A stretch of 64,000 bases of DNA, from contig NZ_CP102772.1 of NCBI RefSeq assembly GCF_026020075.1, positions 5,295,501 through 5,359,500 on the forward strand. The letters run 5' to 3'. The translations under genes and the position numbers were made by a program. Numbering within the stretch: the stretch's first letter is position 1; each line of letters starts with the position of its first letter. Positions 28,276-40,048 of this stretch are shown here, piece by piece. The DNA is from Bosea sp. NBC_00550. Lineage in GTDB: Bacteria > Pseudomonadota > Alphaproteobacteria > Rhizobiales > Beijerinckiaceae. The notes under the pieces were generated by a model. It was not told the origin of the DNA and made no database searches. It worked only from the letters and a program-made list of their open reading frames with translations.

Positions 28276-29061
28276 TCAGGCGATGCCGAGTTCGGCCGGC
28301 ACTTGTGCCGGCGCCAGCACGTCGCCTTCCTGCAGCGTCCCGCCGGCGACGATGCGGCAGTAGATGCCGCAATCGACATGGCCGTAATTCTTCATCAGCG
28401 CCTTCGGGATCTGCATGTCGCGCGCGCCGGTTTCGGGGTCGACATTGGTGGCGGCGCAGCGTTCGATCCGCTTGATCACATGCAGTTGCAGGCCGCCCGG
28501 GCCGGAGAGGTCGCGGCCGACGAGATCGTTCTCGGCCCAGGGCGCGAGCCCGCTCACCATCAGGTTGCCGCGAAAGCGCAGAGGATCGACGGGCCGGCCG
28601 AGGCGCTGTTCGAGATCGGCAACGCTGGCGAGGTTGATGATCGAGACGAAGCCCGAACGGGAATCCGTGAAGCGGTAGGTCGGTGGGGCCGTCAGCAGCT
28701 TCGGCTCTCCGCGCAGCTCGTCTGGCATGAAGCCCTCGAAGAAACGGGTGATGGCCGTGTGGCCGGCCTCGCTTCCCGTCGCGGCACGCAGGACCTCCTC
28801 GCCATCCTGACTGATGACGAGATCGGCGCTCGCGTCGTCATAGCGGCTGCGCAGCCGGGCGAGCGACTCGTTGCGCATCAGCATGAGGTACTTGATCTTC
28901 GGCTGGTGCACCGGTTCGGCAGGATCGAAGCCCGACACGCCGTTCTCGATGGCGAACAGTCGGTCGCCGGGGAAATACCCCTCCGTCGGCAGCTCGGCGC
29001 GCTGGAGCCGTTCCGGCGAGAGCCCCTTCACGGGGTAGCGATAGAGCGTTTCGATGCGCAT
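28276..29061 (-). CDS. MOSC domain protein
   Basis: The 261-residue protein has the MOSC N-terminal barrel (IETLYRYPVKGLSPERL) and the core MOSC domain. The core has FRGNLMVSGLAPWAEND and the conserved cysteine region (RIERCAATNVDPETG). MOSC proteins handle sulfur bound to molybdenum cofactor or, in YcbX/mARC relatives, reduce N-hydroxylated compounds. The N-terminal extension resembles mARC, but no ferredoxin domain is attached. The start at 29061 gives the normal N terminus. A longer frame to 29526 includes the opposite strand's shadow and is not used. Confidence 0.88.
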   Translation of the reverse strand: MRIETLYRYPVKGLSPERLQRAELPTEGYFPGDRLFAIENGVSGFDPAEPVHQPKIKYLMLMRNESLARLRSRYDDASADLVISQDGEEVLRAATGSEAGHTAITRFFEGFMPDELRGEPKLLTAPPTYRFTDSRSGFVSIINLASVADLEQRLGRPVDPLRFRGNLMVSGLAPWAENDLVGRDLSGPGGLQLHVIKRIERCAATNVDPETGARDMQIPKALMKNYGHVDCGIYCRIVAGGTLQEGDVLAPAQVPAELGIA

Positions 29062-29141
29062 GGTCGAACTCGGCAAGACAGGGTGGCGGACAATAGCCTC
29101 GGCGGCCGGTCCTGACAGATCAATTCTTGTATCCGTTTCGA

Positions 29142-29456
29142 TCAATCCGGCTCGTCCTCTGCGTCGCTGACCGAGCGCTGGCAGCCCCAGCCGGCAAGCG
29201 CTGCATCGGTCTCGTCGGCGACGAAGAAGCGGGCGGCGTCGCGATCGTAGCCTTCGGCCAGCAGGCGCTCGTAGTCGGTATGGACGTGGCGGACATGGCT
29301 GCCGAGCGCGAGCCAGAGCGCGGTGGAAGGAGGCAGGCCCTTCATGTGCCGCCGTTCCGCCAGCGTGACCACCGCTTCGGCGTCGGACAACGGGATGCCG
29401 GGCGCCAGCGCCCTCAACGCCCGACGAATCGCCTGCTGTCGCTTGGTCCCGGCCAT
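29142..29456 (-). CDS. DUF2293 domain protein
   Basis: The 104-residue protein contains the DUF2293 pattern (ALWLALGSHVRHVHTDYERLLAEGYDRDAARFFV). An acidic tail ends in EDEPD. The function of the family is unknown. It lies 80 bases upstream of the MOSC gene on the same strand, and divergent from clpB. Confidence 0.8.
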   Translation of the reverse strand: MAGTKRQQAIRRALRALAPGIPLSDAEAVVTLAERRHMKGLPPSTALWLALGSHVRHVHTDYERLLAEGYDRDAARFFVADETDAALAGWGCQRSVSDAEDEPD

Positions 29457-29630
29457 GCCCGATCTGTGCCTGCCGCATGCGCCAGGTCAATTGTGCGGAG
29501 GCCCTCTTCCGTTGCGCCAATGTCACACTATCTTGGAGGGCGAAGGGCGGCCCATCGCGGCGCCCTATCCTGATGAAAGGCAGCAGGTTCGCGTCGCCAC
29601 GGGGCGCAGCCTGCGGGCGGAGTGATCTGA

Positions 29631-32249
<2,619 letters not shown>

Positions 32250-32397
32250 GGATCACGGCGCCGGGGCGGACACGCTTCGGCGTATCCCGCTCCCTCGTCG
32301 GGATCGCGGCTGTGAGCGCCGCCGGCTCGGAGCTTGGCGGCGGCGGCCCTTCTCTGCTAACGCCTTGCGGCGGCTTTGAGCGCGAAGAGGAGAGTTC

Positions 32398-33039
32398 TTG
32401 CTGCGGGAAACCTTGAAACGGCTGGAAATGCGGGTGCGTACGCGCCTGCCGGCTCCGGTGCGCCGTGCCTATCGCGTCGCGCGAAGCCTCGGTGATGTGC
32501 CGTGCTCGGGGCCGTTGCCGGACGCACTGCTCGCCGATTGTCGTTTCTGTGCCTCGCGCGAGGCGATGCTCGATCTTTTGCCGAAGGGAGGGCGGATCGC
32601 CGAGCTCGGCACCTATCGCGGCGATTTCGCCCGCGATATCCTGGCCCGCAGCAACCCGGCCGAGCTGCACCTCATCGACATCGATGATTCCTGGTTCGAT
32701 CCGCGAAGCCTGGCCGGGCCCGAGGTCATCCGCCATCTGGGCTTGACCCACGAGGTGATCGCGACCTTTCCGGACGGGCATTTCGATTTCATCTACATCG
32801 ACGCCGACCATTCCTACGAAGGCTGCCACCGCGATGCGCTCGCCGCGGCACCCAAGGTCAAGCCGGGCGGCTATCTGGCCTTCAACGACTTCGCCCATAT
32901 CGACCCGTGGCTCGGCCGATACGGCGTCCACCGGGCGGCGACCGATTTCGCCCGCGCGGCGAACTGGCCCATGGCCTTCTTCGCCTTCCAGCCGGCCGGG
33001 CTGTACGATGTCGCGTTCCGGCGTCCGTCTCAGGCTTGA
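32398..33039 (+). CDS. Class I SAM-dependent methyltransferase-like protein
   Basis: The 213-residue protein has a Rossmann methyltransferase core of the Methyltransf_24 kind (GGRIAELGTYRGDFARDIL, HLIDIDDSWF, FDFIYIDADHSYEGCHRD, PGGYLAFNDFAH). The start is a TTG preceded by GAGGAGAG at good spacing. The next internal ATG is 9 codons later and has weaker support. Substrate unknown. The 3' end overlaps the convergent metW by 10 bases. Confidence 0.75.
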   Translation: MLRETLKRLEMRVRTRLPAPVRRAYRVARSLGDVPCSGPLPDALLADCRFCASREAMLDLLPKGGRIAELGTYRGDFARDILARSNPAELHLIDIDDSWFDPRSLAGPEVIRHLGLTHEVIATFPDGHFDFIYIDADHSYEGCHRDALAAAPKVKPGGYLAFNDFAHIDPWLGRYGVHRAATDFARAANWPMAFFAFQPAGLYDVAFRRPSQA

Positions 33040-33662
33040 CGGGAGCGCTTCAGCAGGAACACCGCCTGCGCGCCGAACAGGTTCCAGAACCACCAGGGCG
33101 CGTTGACGCCGACCTTGCCGCCGGCGGCATCGAGCGCCACGGCGCGCTCCTTCTTGGCGCCGATCACGTCGCAGAGCGTAACGAAATCGCGGATCGTGCA
33201 GAAATGGATGTTGGGCGTGTCCCACCACGTATAGGGCAGGGCGTCCGTCACCGGCATCCGCCCCTGGAAGAACACCTGGCTGCGCATTCGCCAATGCCCG
33301 AAATTCGGGAAGGAGATGATAGCGTGCCGGCCGATCCGCAGCATTTGCTCCAGCACTAGCCGCGGATTGCGCGTCGCCTGGATCGTCTGGGAGAGGATGA
33401 CGTAGTCGAAGCTGTCGTCCGGGTAGTCGGCGAGGTCGGTGTCGGCATCGCCCTGGATCACCGAGAGTCCGCGCGTCACGCAATCGGCCACGCCCTCACG
33501 CGAGAGCTCGATGCCGCGCGCATCGACGTTGCGGGTCTCGGCCAGCAGAGCGAGCAGCGCGCCATCGCCGCAGCCGACATCGAGCACGCGTGTGCATGGC
33601 TGCACCATCTCGGCGACGAGCTTAAGGTCGATTCGGTTGGTCTGGGTGTCGGGGAGGGTCAT
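33030..33662 (-). CDS. metW: Methionine biosynthesis protein MetW
   Basis: The 210-residue protein has a methyltransferase-like fold with VLDVGCGDGALLALL, a DYVILSQTIQATRNP strand and the family-typical FPNFGHWRMRSQVFFQGRMP and WWDTPNIHFCTIRDF. MetW and MetX form a pair for homoserine acylation in methionine synthesis in many Proteobacteria. It lies downstream of metX on the same strand, with a 148-bp palindromic repeat between. Confidence 0.94.
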   Translation of the reverse strand: MTLPDTQTNRIDLKLVAEMVQPCTRVLDVGCGDGALLALLAETRNVDARGIELSREGVADCVTRGLSVIQGDADTDLADYPDDSFDYVILSQTIQATRNPRLVLEQMLRIGRHAIISFPNFGHWRMRSQVFFQGRMPVTDALPYTWWDTPNIHFCTIRDFVTLCDVIGAKKERAVALDAAGGKVGVNAPWWFWNLFGAQAVFLLKRSRQA

Positions 33663-33696
33663 CCGGACAGGCTTTCTTGCGCGCGGGATCCGCCCC

Positions 33697-33844
33697 CGTC
33701 ATTCCGGGGCGCCCCGCCGGGGCGAGCCCGGAACCCAGAACCGCGGTTTCCGGTCATCAAGCCGCCTGCCGGCCGACGCCCTCTGAATGAACGGCATCGG
33801 TTCTGGGTTCCGGGCTCATCGCTGCGCGATGCCCCGGAATGACG
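33697..33844. repeat. Intergenic palindromic element, type C (copy 2)
   Basis: It has the same outer arms as the copy at 5349-5494: CGTCATTCCGGGGC (33697-33710) and GCCCCGGAATGACG (33831-33844). It also shares the inner GGCATCGGTTCTGGGTTCC. The two copies are 146 and 148 bp long. It sits between metX and metW. Confidence 0.87.
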
Positions 33845-33858
33845 GAGTTTCCGCATCC

Positions 33859-35028
33859 TCACAGTCCGCGTGCCCGTGCCGCCGCGCCGATGAAGCCGCG
33901 TGTCGTCGCGAAAAGATTGGGCTCTTCCAGCAGGAAGGCGTCGTGCCCCTTGTCGCTTTCCAGTTCGACGAAGGAGACCGAGGCGCCGGCCGCATTGAGC
34001 GCATGAACGATCGCGCGCGAGTCGGCAGTGGGGAACAGCCAGTCCGACGTGAAGGACGCCACACAGAAACGTGTCTTCGTGCCCGTGAAGGCGCGCGCCA
34101 GCACGCCGTCATGGTCGTCGGCGAGGTCGAAATAATCCATCGCCCTCGTGACGTAGAGATAGGAGTTGGCGTCGAAGCGCTCGACGAAGCTTAAGCCCTG
34201 ATGGCGCAGATAGCTCTCCACCTGGAAGTCCGCGTCGAAGGAGAAGGTCGGCGCCTCCCGGTCCTGCAGCTTGCGGCCGAACTTGCGGTGTAGCGCCTGC
34301 TCCGAGAGATAGGTGATGTGCGCGCCCATCCGCGCCACCGAGAGGCCTTTGGAGGGTCGCGTGCCCTCTTCGAGATAGCGCCCCCGCCGCCAGTCGGGAT
34401 CGGCCATCACCGCCTGCCGGCCGACCTCGTGGAAGGCGATGTTCTGGGCCGAATGCTTGGCGCCGGTCGCCAGCGGCAGCGCCGAGAACACGCGGCTCGG
34501 ATAGCTCGCCGCCCATTGCAGCACCTGCATGCCGCCCATCGAGCCGCCGGCGACGCAGAACAGCGTCTCGATGCCCAGCGAGTCGACCAGCGCGGCTTGC
34601 GCCCGCACCATGTCGCGAATGGTGACGACCGGGAAGGAGAGGCCCCAGGGCTGGCCGGTCTCTGGGTTCGTAGCGGCAGGCCCGGTCGTGCCGGTGCAGC
34701 CGCCGACGACATTGGCGCAGATCACGAAGAAACGGTCGGTGTCGATCGGCTTGCCCGGACCGATCATCGCTGTCCACCAGCCGCCCTTGCCGGTGATCGG
34801 ATTGCGGCTCGCGACATACTGGTCGCCGGTCAGGGCGTGGCAGACCAGGACCGCGTTCGTTTTGTCGGCATTCAATTCGCCATAGGTCTGGTAGGCGATC
34901 TGCCACTGGTCGAGCACGACACCGCAATCCATCAGCAGCGGCGTGTCTGAACCGAAACGAGCGACCGGGCTCGAAGGCTCGTTGGCCTCCTTTTGCGGAT
35001 CGGCCAGGCTGGGGGAGAGATCGCTCAT
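33859..35028 (-). CDS. metX: Homoserine O-acetyltransferase
   Basis: The 389-residue alpha/beta-hydrolase has the nucleophile elbow [13 protein letters not shown] (S163), preceded by [16 protein letters not shown]. The C-terminal Asp/His segments are [15 protein letters not shown] and [13 protein letters not shown]. It acylates homoserine, the first committed step of methionine synthesis. The acetyl or succinyl choice cannot be fixed from these motifs alone. I looked upstream for a SAM-II riboswitch and found no convincing match. A TTGACA lies on this strand at 35114-35119, but without a clear -10. Confidence 0.93.
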   Translation of the reverse strand: MSDLSPSLADPQKEANEPSSPVARFGSDTPLLMDCGVVLDQWQIAYQTYGELNADKTNAVLVCHALTGDQYVASRNPITGKGGWWTAMIGPGKPIDTDRFFVICANVVGGCTGTTGPAATNPETGQPWGLSFPVVTIRDMVRAQAALVDSLGIETLFCVAGGSMGGMQVLQWAASYPSRVFSALPLATGAKHSAQNIAFHEVGRQAVMADPDWRRGRYLEEGTRPSKGLSVARMGAHITYLSEQALHRKFGRKLQDREAPTFSFDADFQVESYLRHQGLSFVERFDANSYLYVTRAMDYFDLADDHDGVLARAFTGTKTRFCVASFTSDWLFPTADSRAIVHALNAAGASVSFVELESDKGHDAFLLEEPNLFATTRGFIGAAARARGL

Positions 35029-35201
35029 TTCGTCCGCATCGACAGTCTGATTTGTCTTGCCGGTCCAGGCGTTCGGAAAATCGAACTCTAGCGATGCCGC
35101 GCCGGCGCGCCGCTGTCAACGCGGGACTGCGCAGCCGGCTTTGCCAAGGCCGCGCCGGGGCGCTAAGGAGCGTGGCCTTGCCGGAAAGCGCGTCCTTGCC
35201 C

Positions 35202-36035
35202 ATGACCGAAGCCGCCCCCACGACCCTCGCCGACCTGCGCGCCGGGATCGACCGTATCGACAGCGAGATGCATGCGCTGCTGATGGAGCGCTCGCAGATC
35301 ATCGAGACGCTGATCTCGGTCAAGAAGACCCAGGCTTCCGGCTCCGCCTTCCGCCCCGGCCGCGAGGCCGACATGATGAAGCGCCTCGCCTTGAGGCATA
35401 AGGGGTTGCTGCCGCTCGACACGGTCGAGAGTATCTGGCGCATCATCATCGCGACCTTCACCTATGTGCAGGCGAATTACTCCGTCCACGCCGATGTCTC
35501 CGGCGGCGATGCGGCGATGCGGGATTCCGCCCGCTTCCATTTCGGCTTCACCGTGCCCTTCGTCCCGCATGAGGATGCGCGTGCGGTCATCCGCACCGTG
35601 GCGGAGTCGGCCGGCGATCTCGGTATCTTCCGCATGGACCAGGGCGCCAGCGCCGGCATCTGGTGGCGCGACCTGATCGGGCCCGACCGCCCGAAGATCA
35701 TCGCGCGTCTGCCCTTCATCGAGCGGCCGGACCATCCGGCTGGCACGCCAGTCTACTGCATCGCCAAGCCGCTGACCGATGTCGCCGTACGCGAGATCGT
35801 GCTCTACGCCGCCCGCGTCGAGCGCTGGTCGGAGGCGTTGCGCCATGGCCTCGCCGAACATCTGGCCGAGGTCTCGGCCTCGGCCGCCGATGGTTCGCAT
35901 CTCTCGCTGCTGGTGGCCGCCTCCGGTGAGGTCGACCAAGCCGTGATCCGCAATGCGCTGGCGCCGGCCGGTCTCAGCGACTTCTCCGAGGTTGGCAGCC
36001 ACGCCGCCCGCTTCGCCGTCAAATCCGCCCGCTGA
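35202..36035 (+). CDS. Chorismate mutase (AroQ type) with C-terminal extension
   Basis: The 277-residue protein has an N-terminal AroQ helical domain (about 8-100): LADLRAGIDRIDSEMHALLMERSQIIETLISVKK, followed by RPGREADMMKRLALRHKG. Chorismate mutase makes prephenate. The remaining 175 residues form a second domain that I do not recognise, not an obvious PDT or ACT domain. I choose the ATG at 35202, since it starts directly before the mutase domain, and the upstream frame overlaps the metX promoter region. It leads an operon with hisC and a prephenate dehydrogenase. Confidence 0.88.
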   Translation: MTEAAPTTLADLRAGIDRIDSEMHALLMERSQIIETLISVKKTQASGSAFRPGREADMMKRLALRHKGLLPLDTVESIWRIIIATFTYVQANYSVHADVSGGDAAMRDSARFHFGFTVPFVPHEDARAVIRTVAESAGDLGIFRMDQGASAGIWWRDLIGPDRPKIIARLPFIERPDHPAGTPVYCIAKPLTDVAVREIVLYAARVERWSEALRHGLAEHLAEVSASAADGSHLSLLVAASGEVDQAVIRNALAPAGLSDFSEVGSHAARFAVKSAR

Positions 36036-36074
36036 GCGGGCTCGGTACTGCTTTCCGCTGCAAGGTCCATCACC

Positions 36075-37175
36075 ATGACGAGCGCTTCCCGCCCCGTTCC
36101 CCGTCCCGGCGTCCTCGACATCGAGGCCTATGTTCCCGGCAAGTCGGCCGCGCCTGCCGGCGTGAAGCTGCACAAGCTTTCCTCCAATGAGACCCCGCTC
36201 GGCCCGAGCCCGAAGGCGATTGCCGCTTTTGAGGGCCTCGCCGCCAAGCTGGAGCTCTATCCCGACGGCACGTCGAGCAAGCTCAAGCAGGCGATCGCCG
36301 GCCGCTATGGCCTCGATCCCGCGCGGATCATCTGCGGCAACGGCTCGGATGAGCTGCTGGAGCTCGTCACCAAGGCCTATCTCGGCGCGGGCGACGAGGG
36401 CATCTACAGCCAGTACGGCTTTCTCGTCTATCGCATCGCCATCCTTGCCATGGGCGGCAAGCCGGTCGTCGTGCCCGAGAAGAACTACACGGCCGATGTC
36501 GACGGCATCCTGGCGGCGGTGACGCCGAAGACGAAGATCGTCTTCCTCGCCAACCCCAACAACCCGACCGGCACCTATCTGCCCTTCGACGAGGTCAAGC
36601 GCCTGCAGGCCGGCCTGCCGCCGCATGTCTTGCTCGTTCTCGACGCGGCCTATGCCGAATATGTCCGCCGCAACGACTACGCCTCCGGCATCGAGCTCGT
36701 CGCTGAGAGCGAGAATGTCGTGATGACCCGCACCTTCTCCAAGATCTACGGCCTCGCCAATCTCCGCATCGGCTGGATCTATGCGCCGGCCCATATCATC
36801 GACGCACTCGAGCGCATCCGCGGCCCCTTCAACGTCAACGGCGCCGCGATCGAGGCGGGAGCCGCCGCTGTCGCCGACGAGGCCCATGTCGCCGCCGCGC
36901 TCGAGCACAACGAGAAGTGGCTGGCCTGGACGACGGCCGAGCTGGAGAAGCTCGGCCTCACCGTCACCCCCTCGGTCGGCAATTTCGTCCTGGTCCATTT
37001 CACCAAGACGCCCGGCAAGACCGCAAAGGAGGCCGACGCCTTCTTGACCCAGCGCGGCCTCATCCTGCGCGCAGTCGGCGGCTATGGCCTGCCGGATGCG
37101 CTACGCATGACCATCGGCTCCGAGGAGGCGAACCGCCTCGTCGTCGCCGCGCTCGCCGATTTCCTCAAGGCTTGA
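36075..37175 (+). CDS. hisC: Histidinol-phosphate / aromatic aminotransferase
   Basis: The 366-residue class I/II aminotransferase shows [15 protein letters not shown], the [10 protein letters not shown] loop, LDAAYAEYV, and the PLP lysine in [17 protein letters not shown] (K223). HisC enzymes act on histidinol phosphate, and many also transaminate prephenate or phenylpyruvate. Between chorismate mutase and prephenate dehydrogenase, an aromatic role is at least as likely as histidine synthesis. Confidence 0.92.
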   Translation: MTSASRPVPRPGVLDIEAYVPGKSAAPAGVKLHKLSSNETPLGPSPKAIAAFEGLAAKLELYPDGTSSKLKQAIAGRYGLDPARIICGNGSDELLELVTKAYLGAGDEGIYSQYGFLVYRIAILAMGGKPVVVPEKNYTADVDGILAAVTPKTKIVFLANPNNPTGTYLPFDEVKRLQAGLPPHVLLVLDAAYAEYVRRNDYASGIELVAESENVVMTRTFSKIYGLANLRIGWIYAPAHIIDALERIRGPFNVNGAAIEAGAAAVADEAHVAAALEHNEKWLAWTTAELEKLGLTVTPSVGNFVLVHFTKTPGKTAKEADAFLTQRGLILRAVGGYGLPDALRMTIGSEEANRLVVAALADFLKA

Positions 37176-37180
37176 TCGAA

Positions 37181-38119
37181 ATGGCGGAAAGCTTCGCGCC
37201 GCGTCGCTCCGAACCGGTCTTCGCCCGTCTCGCCATCATCGGCATCGGGCTGATCGGCTCCTCGATCGCGCGCGCGGCGAAGGAGCTGAACCTCGCCGGC
37301 ACGATCGTGCTGGCCGATCGCGACGAGGCCGTCCGCAAGCGGGCGCGCGAGCTCGGCCTTGGCCATGCCGTCGCTGACACAGCGGCGGAGGCAGCCCGCG
37401 ATGCCGACCACATCATCTTCTGCGTTCCCGTGGGCGCATGTGGCTCGGTGGCTGCCGAGATCGCATCCGAGCTGAAGCCGGGCGCGATCGTCTCCGATGT
37501 CGGGTCGGTCAAGGGCTCGGTCGTCGACGCCGTGCTGCCGCATCTGCCGGAAGGCGTCTCCTTCGTCCCCGCCCATCCTGTCGCGGGCACGGAGAATTCC
37601 GGCCCCGATGCCGGCTTCCCCAGCCTCTTCCTCAATCGCTGGTGCATCCTGACGCCGCCCGAGGGAACCGACCCCGCGGCAATCGCCAGAACGCGCCAGT
37701 TCTGGGAGGGGATGGGCGCGCTCGTGGAGGTGATGAGCGCCCAGCATCATGATCTGGTGCTCGCCGTCACTAGCCACCTGCCGCATCTGATCGCCTACAA
37801 CATCGTCGGAACGGCCGAGGATCTGGAGGCGGTGACGCAATCCGAGGTGATCAAGTTCTCGGCCGGCGGCTTCCGTGATTTCACCCGCATCGCCGCTTCT
37901 GACCCGACGATGTGGCGCGACGTTTTTCTGCACAACAAAGAGGCGGTGTTGGAGATGCTCGGCCGCTTCAACGAGGATCTGGCGCTGCTGACCCGCGCGA
38001 TCCGCTACGGCGACGGCGAGACGCTGCACAAGCATTTCACCCGCACCCGCGCCATCCGCCGCGGCATCGTCGCGCTCGGCCAGGAGAAGCCGGAGACGGA
38101 GAAGCTGCGCAAGGACTGA
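37181..38119 (+). CDS. Prephenate/arogenate dehydrogenase
   Basis: The 312-residue TyrA-type enzyme has an N-terminal NAD(P) fold (RLAIIGIGLIGSSIARAAKE) and the VSDVGSVKGSVVDAVLPHLP loop. Next come FVPAHPVAGTENSGPDAGF with the conserved His, and the helical dimerisation domain (HHDLVLAVTSHLPHLIAYNIVG). It oxidises prephenate or arogenate toward tyrosine. The ATG lies 5 bases after the hisC stop, so the genes are cotranscribed. No ACT domain is present. Confidence 0.92.
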   Translation: MAESFAPRRSEPVFARLAIIGIGLIGSSIARAAKELNLAGTIVLADRDEAVRKRARELGLGHAVADTAAEAARDADHIIFCVPVGACGSVAAEIASELKPGAIVSDVGSVKGSVVDAVLPHLPEGVSFVPAHPVAGTENSGPDAGFPSLFLNRWCILTPPEGTDPAAIARTRQFWEGMGALVEVMSAQHHDLVLAVTSHLPHLIAYNIVGTAEDLEAVTQSEVIKFSAGGFRDFTRIAASDPTMWRDVFLHNKEAVLEMLGRFNEDLALLTRAIRYGDGETLHKHFTRTRAIRRGIVALGQEKPETEKLRKD

Positions 38120-38198
38120 AAAAGACCGCCGATGCCTGCGCGGGAGTGCCGGTCACGGCTTGCCAAGCACCCCGCTGGCTGGTACAGCGCCACCCGTT

Positions 38199-38274
38199 GC
38201 CGCAATAGCTCAGCTGGTAGAGCACCTCATTCGTAATGAGGGGGTCGGGGGTTCGAATCCCTCTTGCGGCACCA
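38199..38274 (+). tRNA. tRNA-Thr (CGU anticodon)
   Basis: A full cloverleaf: acceptor GCCGCAA / TTGCGGC, D arm GCTC / GAGC around AGCTGGTA, anticodon stem CCTCA / TGAGG with loop TTCGTAA, T arm GGGGG-TTCGAAT-CCCTC, discriminator A, and an encoded CCA (38272-38274). The anticodon CGT reads ACG threonine. It stands at the boundary between the conserved tyrosine operon and an accessory-looking stretch. Confidence 0.96.
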
Positions 38275-38955
38275 TTTACCCCTCCGAGACCGTGCAACAA
38301 TGGCCGAACCATCCGATCAGATCGGATGTGATAACCGGTTCGCGCGCTTGGCTGTCCGGGCCGGTCCATTGGCCTCCAAACCCATCGTCGGTAGATTGCG
38401 TCGACCGCATGGCTCGGCAGAGAACCTTGCCTGGTTGGTTCATGAGCGTGGGATCCAGCCGCATATCCCGACCTTCGACAAAACGCGGCGCAGCGATGGC
38501 ACCTTCAGGCGCTCCGAGTTTGCCTGCGGCCACGACCGCGATCTCCACACCTGCGCAAGGGGAGCTTCGGCAGTTCCGCCGCCCGTTCGGCGCGCCGCGC
38601 GACGGCGTCGATCGCGAAGGCCCGATGCGCTGCCAAGCGTCCGCCCTGTCCCTAAGGTCAATTGTCGCCCGGATTGATCGCTGCTCTGATCACGCGCTGA
38701 ATGGCCCCTTTATTGGGGCGCTGCCGGCGGCAGTTCCTCCCAAAGAAATCCTCGCCGGCGGCGACGCTTGGCCCTGCTGGCATTTGGAGGTGCCGTGTCG
38801 GCTTAGCTTCCGTCTCGATCCATTCGCTCCGGTTTCCCGCCGGCCCACCTCGGCGGCGACCATCTGGACCGCCTCGCTCGTGAGATACTGAAAACGATTG
38901 ATTGACCAGGCGGCGGCCGCGGAGTCGGTCAGCCCATTGAAGCGGGAGCAGGCCT
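38275..38955. other. Gene-poor stretch downstream of tRNA-Thr
   Basis: About 680 bases with no intact gene. The middle holds a transposase relic (listed separately). The rest shows no coding signal that I can support. No copy of the tRNA 3' end was seen downstream that would mark the far end of an integrated element. Confidence 0.6.
38411..38650 (+). pseudogene. Relic of an IS1182/IS5-type DDE transposase
   Basis: One frame (38411 to about 38560) encodes GSAENLAWLVHERGIQPHIP, then TFDKTRRSDGTFRRSEF and DLHTCARG. These match the middle of IS1182-like transposases (a TGYGSAEMLAWLV / FDKSxRxDGTFSRxDF pattern). The match then moves to another frame at about 38559 (GELRQFRRPFGAPRDGVDREG), which matches the next conserved block. 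Both ends of the gene and the inverted repeats are gone. This is a decayed fragment, recognised from memory of the family. Confidence 0.7.
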
Positions 38956-39219
38956 ATGTGGATTCTGATGTATGTCTTCTCTTACTCGGTCAATCCTGCG
39001 GCTTCCAACGACAGGGCGGAATGGAGGTTGATGCCGACTGTCGTATTTCAGGAATTCTCGAGCGAAGATCGATGCAAAGTGGCCAAGTCAAAGCTGGAAG
39101 AAAGCTTGAAAGAAGCAGGCACCAAACTGAAGAGCGGCTTGGAAGACCTGAGAAGCATCGGCAAGGGCGGCCCCGGCGAAATCATCATCGCCTATAATGT
39201 CGACTGCCTTCCCAAGTAG
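38956..39219 (+). CDS. Small hypothetical protein
   Basis: The 87-residue protein begins MWILMYVFSYSV after a GGGAG ribosome site. It has a Lys/Glu-rich helical middle (SSEDRCKVAKSKLEESLKEAGTKL) and two cysteines, one near the end (YNVDCLPK). There is no clear domain. Base composition is less GC-rich than the flanking housekeeping genes, which fits acquired DNA. It is probably real given the ribosome site and balanced amino-acid make-up. Confidence 0.55.
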   Translation: MWILMYVFSYSVNPAASNDRAEWRLMPTVVFQEFSSEDRCKVAKSKLEESLKEAGTKLKSGLEDLRSIGKGGPGEIIIAYNVDCLPK

Positions 39220-39221
39220 CG

Positions 39222-39419
39222 TGGGTTCAGCAGCTCGCCGCCCAGCGGATTCCCCCGGATGCGGTGGGCCTCATGACGACGCTCGGGCTGGCGGCCTTCG
39301 TGGGGCTCACCGGAATCCAGGCGGGACCCAGTTTCGTTTCGGCGCTGCGTGAAGCGGGGATAGGTCTGCTGCGCTTCGCCCCGCAGCCTGCCGGCCAATA
39401 TCGTTTTGACTTGGGGTAA
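39222..39419 (+). pseudogene. Fragment of an AspT/YidE-type antiporter
   Basis: An open frame without a good start reads RIPPDAVGLMTTLGLAAFVG and LTGIQAGPSFVSALREAGIG, then diverges to a stop at 39417-39419. The phrase matches the conserved core of aspartate:alanine antiporter-family membrane proteins (the LGLAAF-GL-GLxAGPxF-SAL stretch). Only about 45 of more than 500 residues remain. It supports the view that this tRNA-proximal region has lost larger genes. Confidence 0.6.
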
Positions 39420-39488
39420 CGCGCGTTGACGAAAAAGATCAGCAACTTCGACGGGATGAGAATTTCTGAGACGACAGTTGGGTGGCAC

Positions 39489-39854
39489 ATGATCGAAATC
39501 GAACTGCGACGCGACGATGGAATTGCCATTCTGTCGCCCCATGGACCGCTCGGACAATCCGATTTTGAGAGACTATCGGAGGAGATCGACCCGTATATCG
39601 CAGCCAATGGCCGACTTACCGGGCTGATGCTGCTCGCGAAGGCTTTCCCGGGTTGGGAAAGCTTCGGCGCATTGGTATCGCACCTTCGTTTCGTAAAGGA
39701 TCACCACCGCAAGATTGCTCGAATCGCCATAGTAACAGACAGCGAGTTCCTTCAAATCATGCCGCATATAGCGAAGCACTTCGTAGCGGCAGAAATTCGG
39801 CAATTCCCGTCTGGCGAAAAAGCGCAGGCCTTGGTGTGGTTGGCGGCCGGCTAG
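39489..39854 (+). CDS. STAS/SEC14-like (SpoIIAA-like) protein
   Basis: The 121-residue protein fits the SpoIIAA-like family (DUF3478): MIEIELRRDDGIAILSPHGP, GRLTGLMLLAKAFPGWESFGAL, RFVKDHHRKIARIAIVTDSE, and AEIRQFPSGEKAQALVWL. The fold is that of STAS/CRAL-TRIO domains. The function is unknown, perhaps lipid or partner binding. Upstream in-frame starts at 39426 (TTG) and 39456 (ATG) exist. I prefer 39489, because it matches where these proteins usually begin. Confidence 0.75.
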   Translation: MIEIELRRDDGIAILSPHGPLGQSDFERLSEEIDPYIAANGRLTGLMLLAKAFPGWESFGALVSHLRFVKDHHRKIARIAIVTDSEFLQIMPHIAKHFVAAEIRQFPSGEKAQALVWLAAG

Positions 39855-40048
39855 ATAAAGCGGTCCCGCAGCGCCATCGTTTGTCGCCTGACCTTTCGTC
39901 AATCTCACACGATCAGGAACTCAGATCAAGACTCATCAAAGTAAACACGCTATAACGAGACGTTAAGGATTTCATCGAGGTGCCGCGCGGATCAGGTCCG
40001 TCAGCCGCGCGACAGCGATCTGGTGACGGGCTTTGTAAAGGTGAAGCT

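Noticed and set aside
35029..35201. SAM-II riboswitch upstream of metX
   Set aside because: This riboswitch is common before metX in Alphaproteobacteria, but I could not find its conserved pseudoknot sequences here.
35163..36998. 611-codon minus-strand open frame
   Set aside because: It is antisense to the chorismate mutase and hisC genes.
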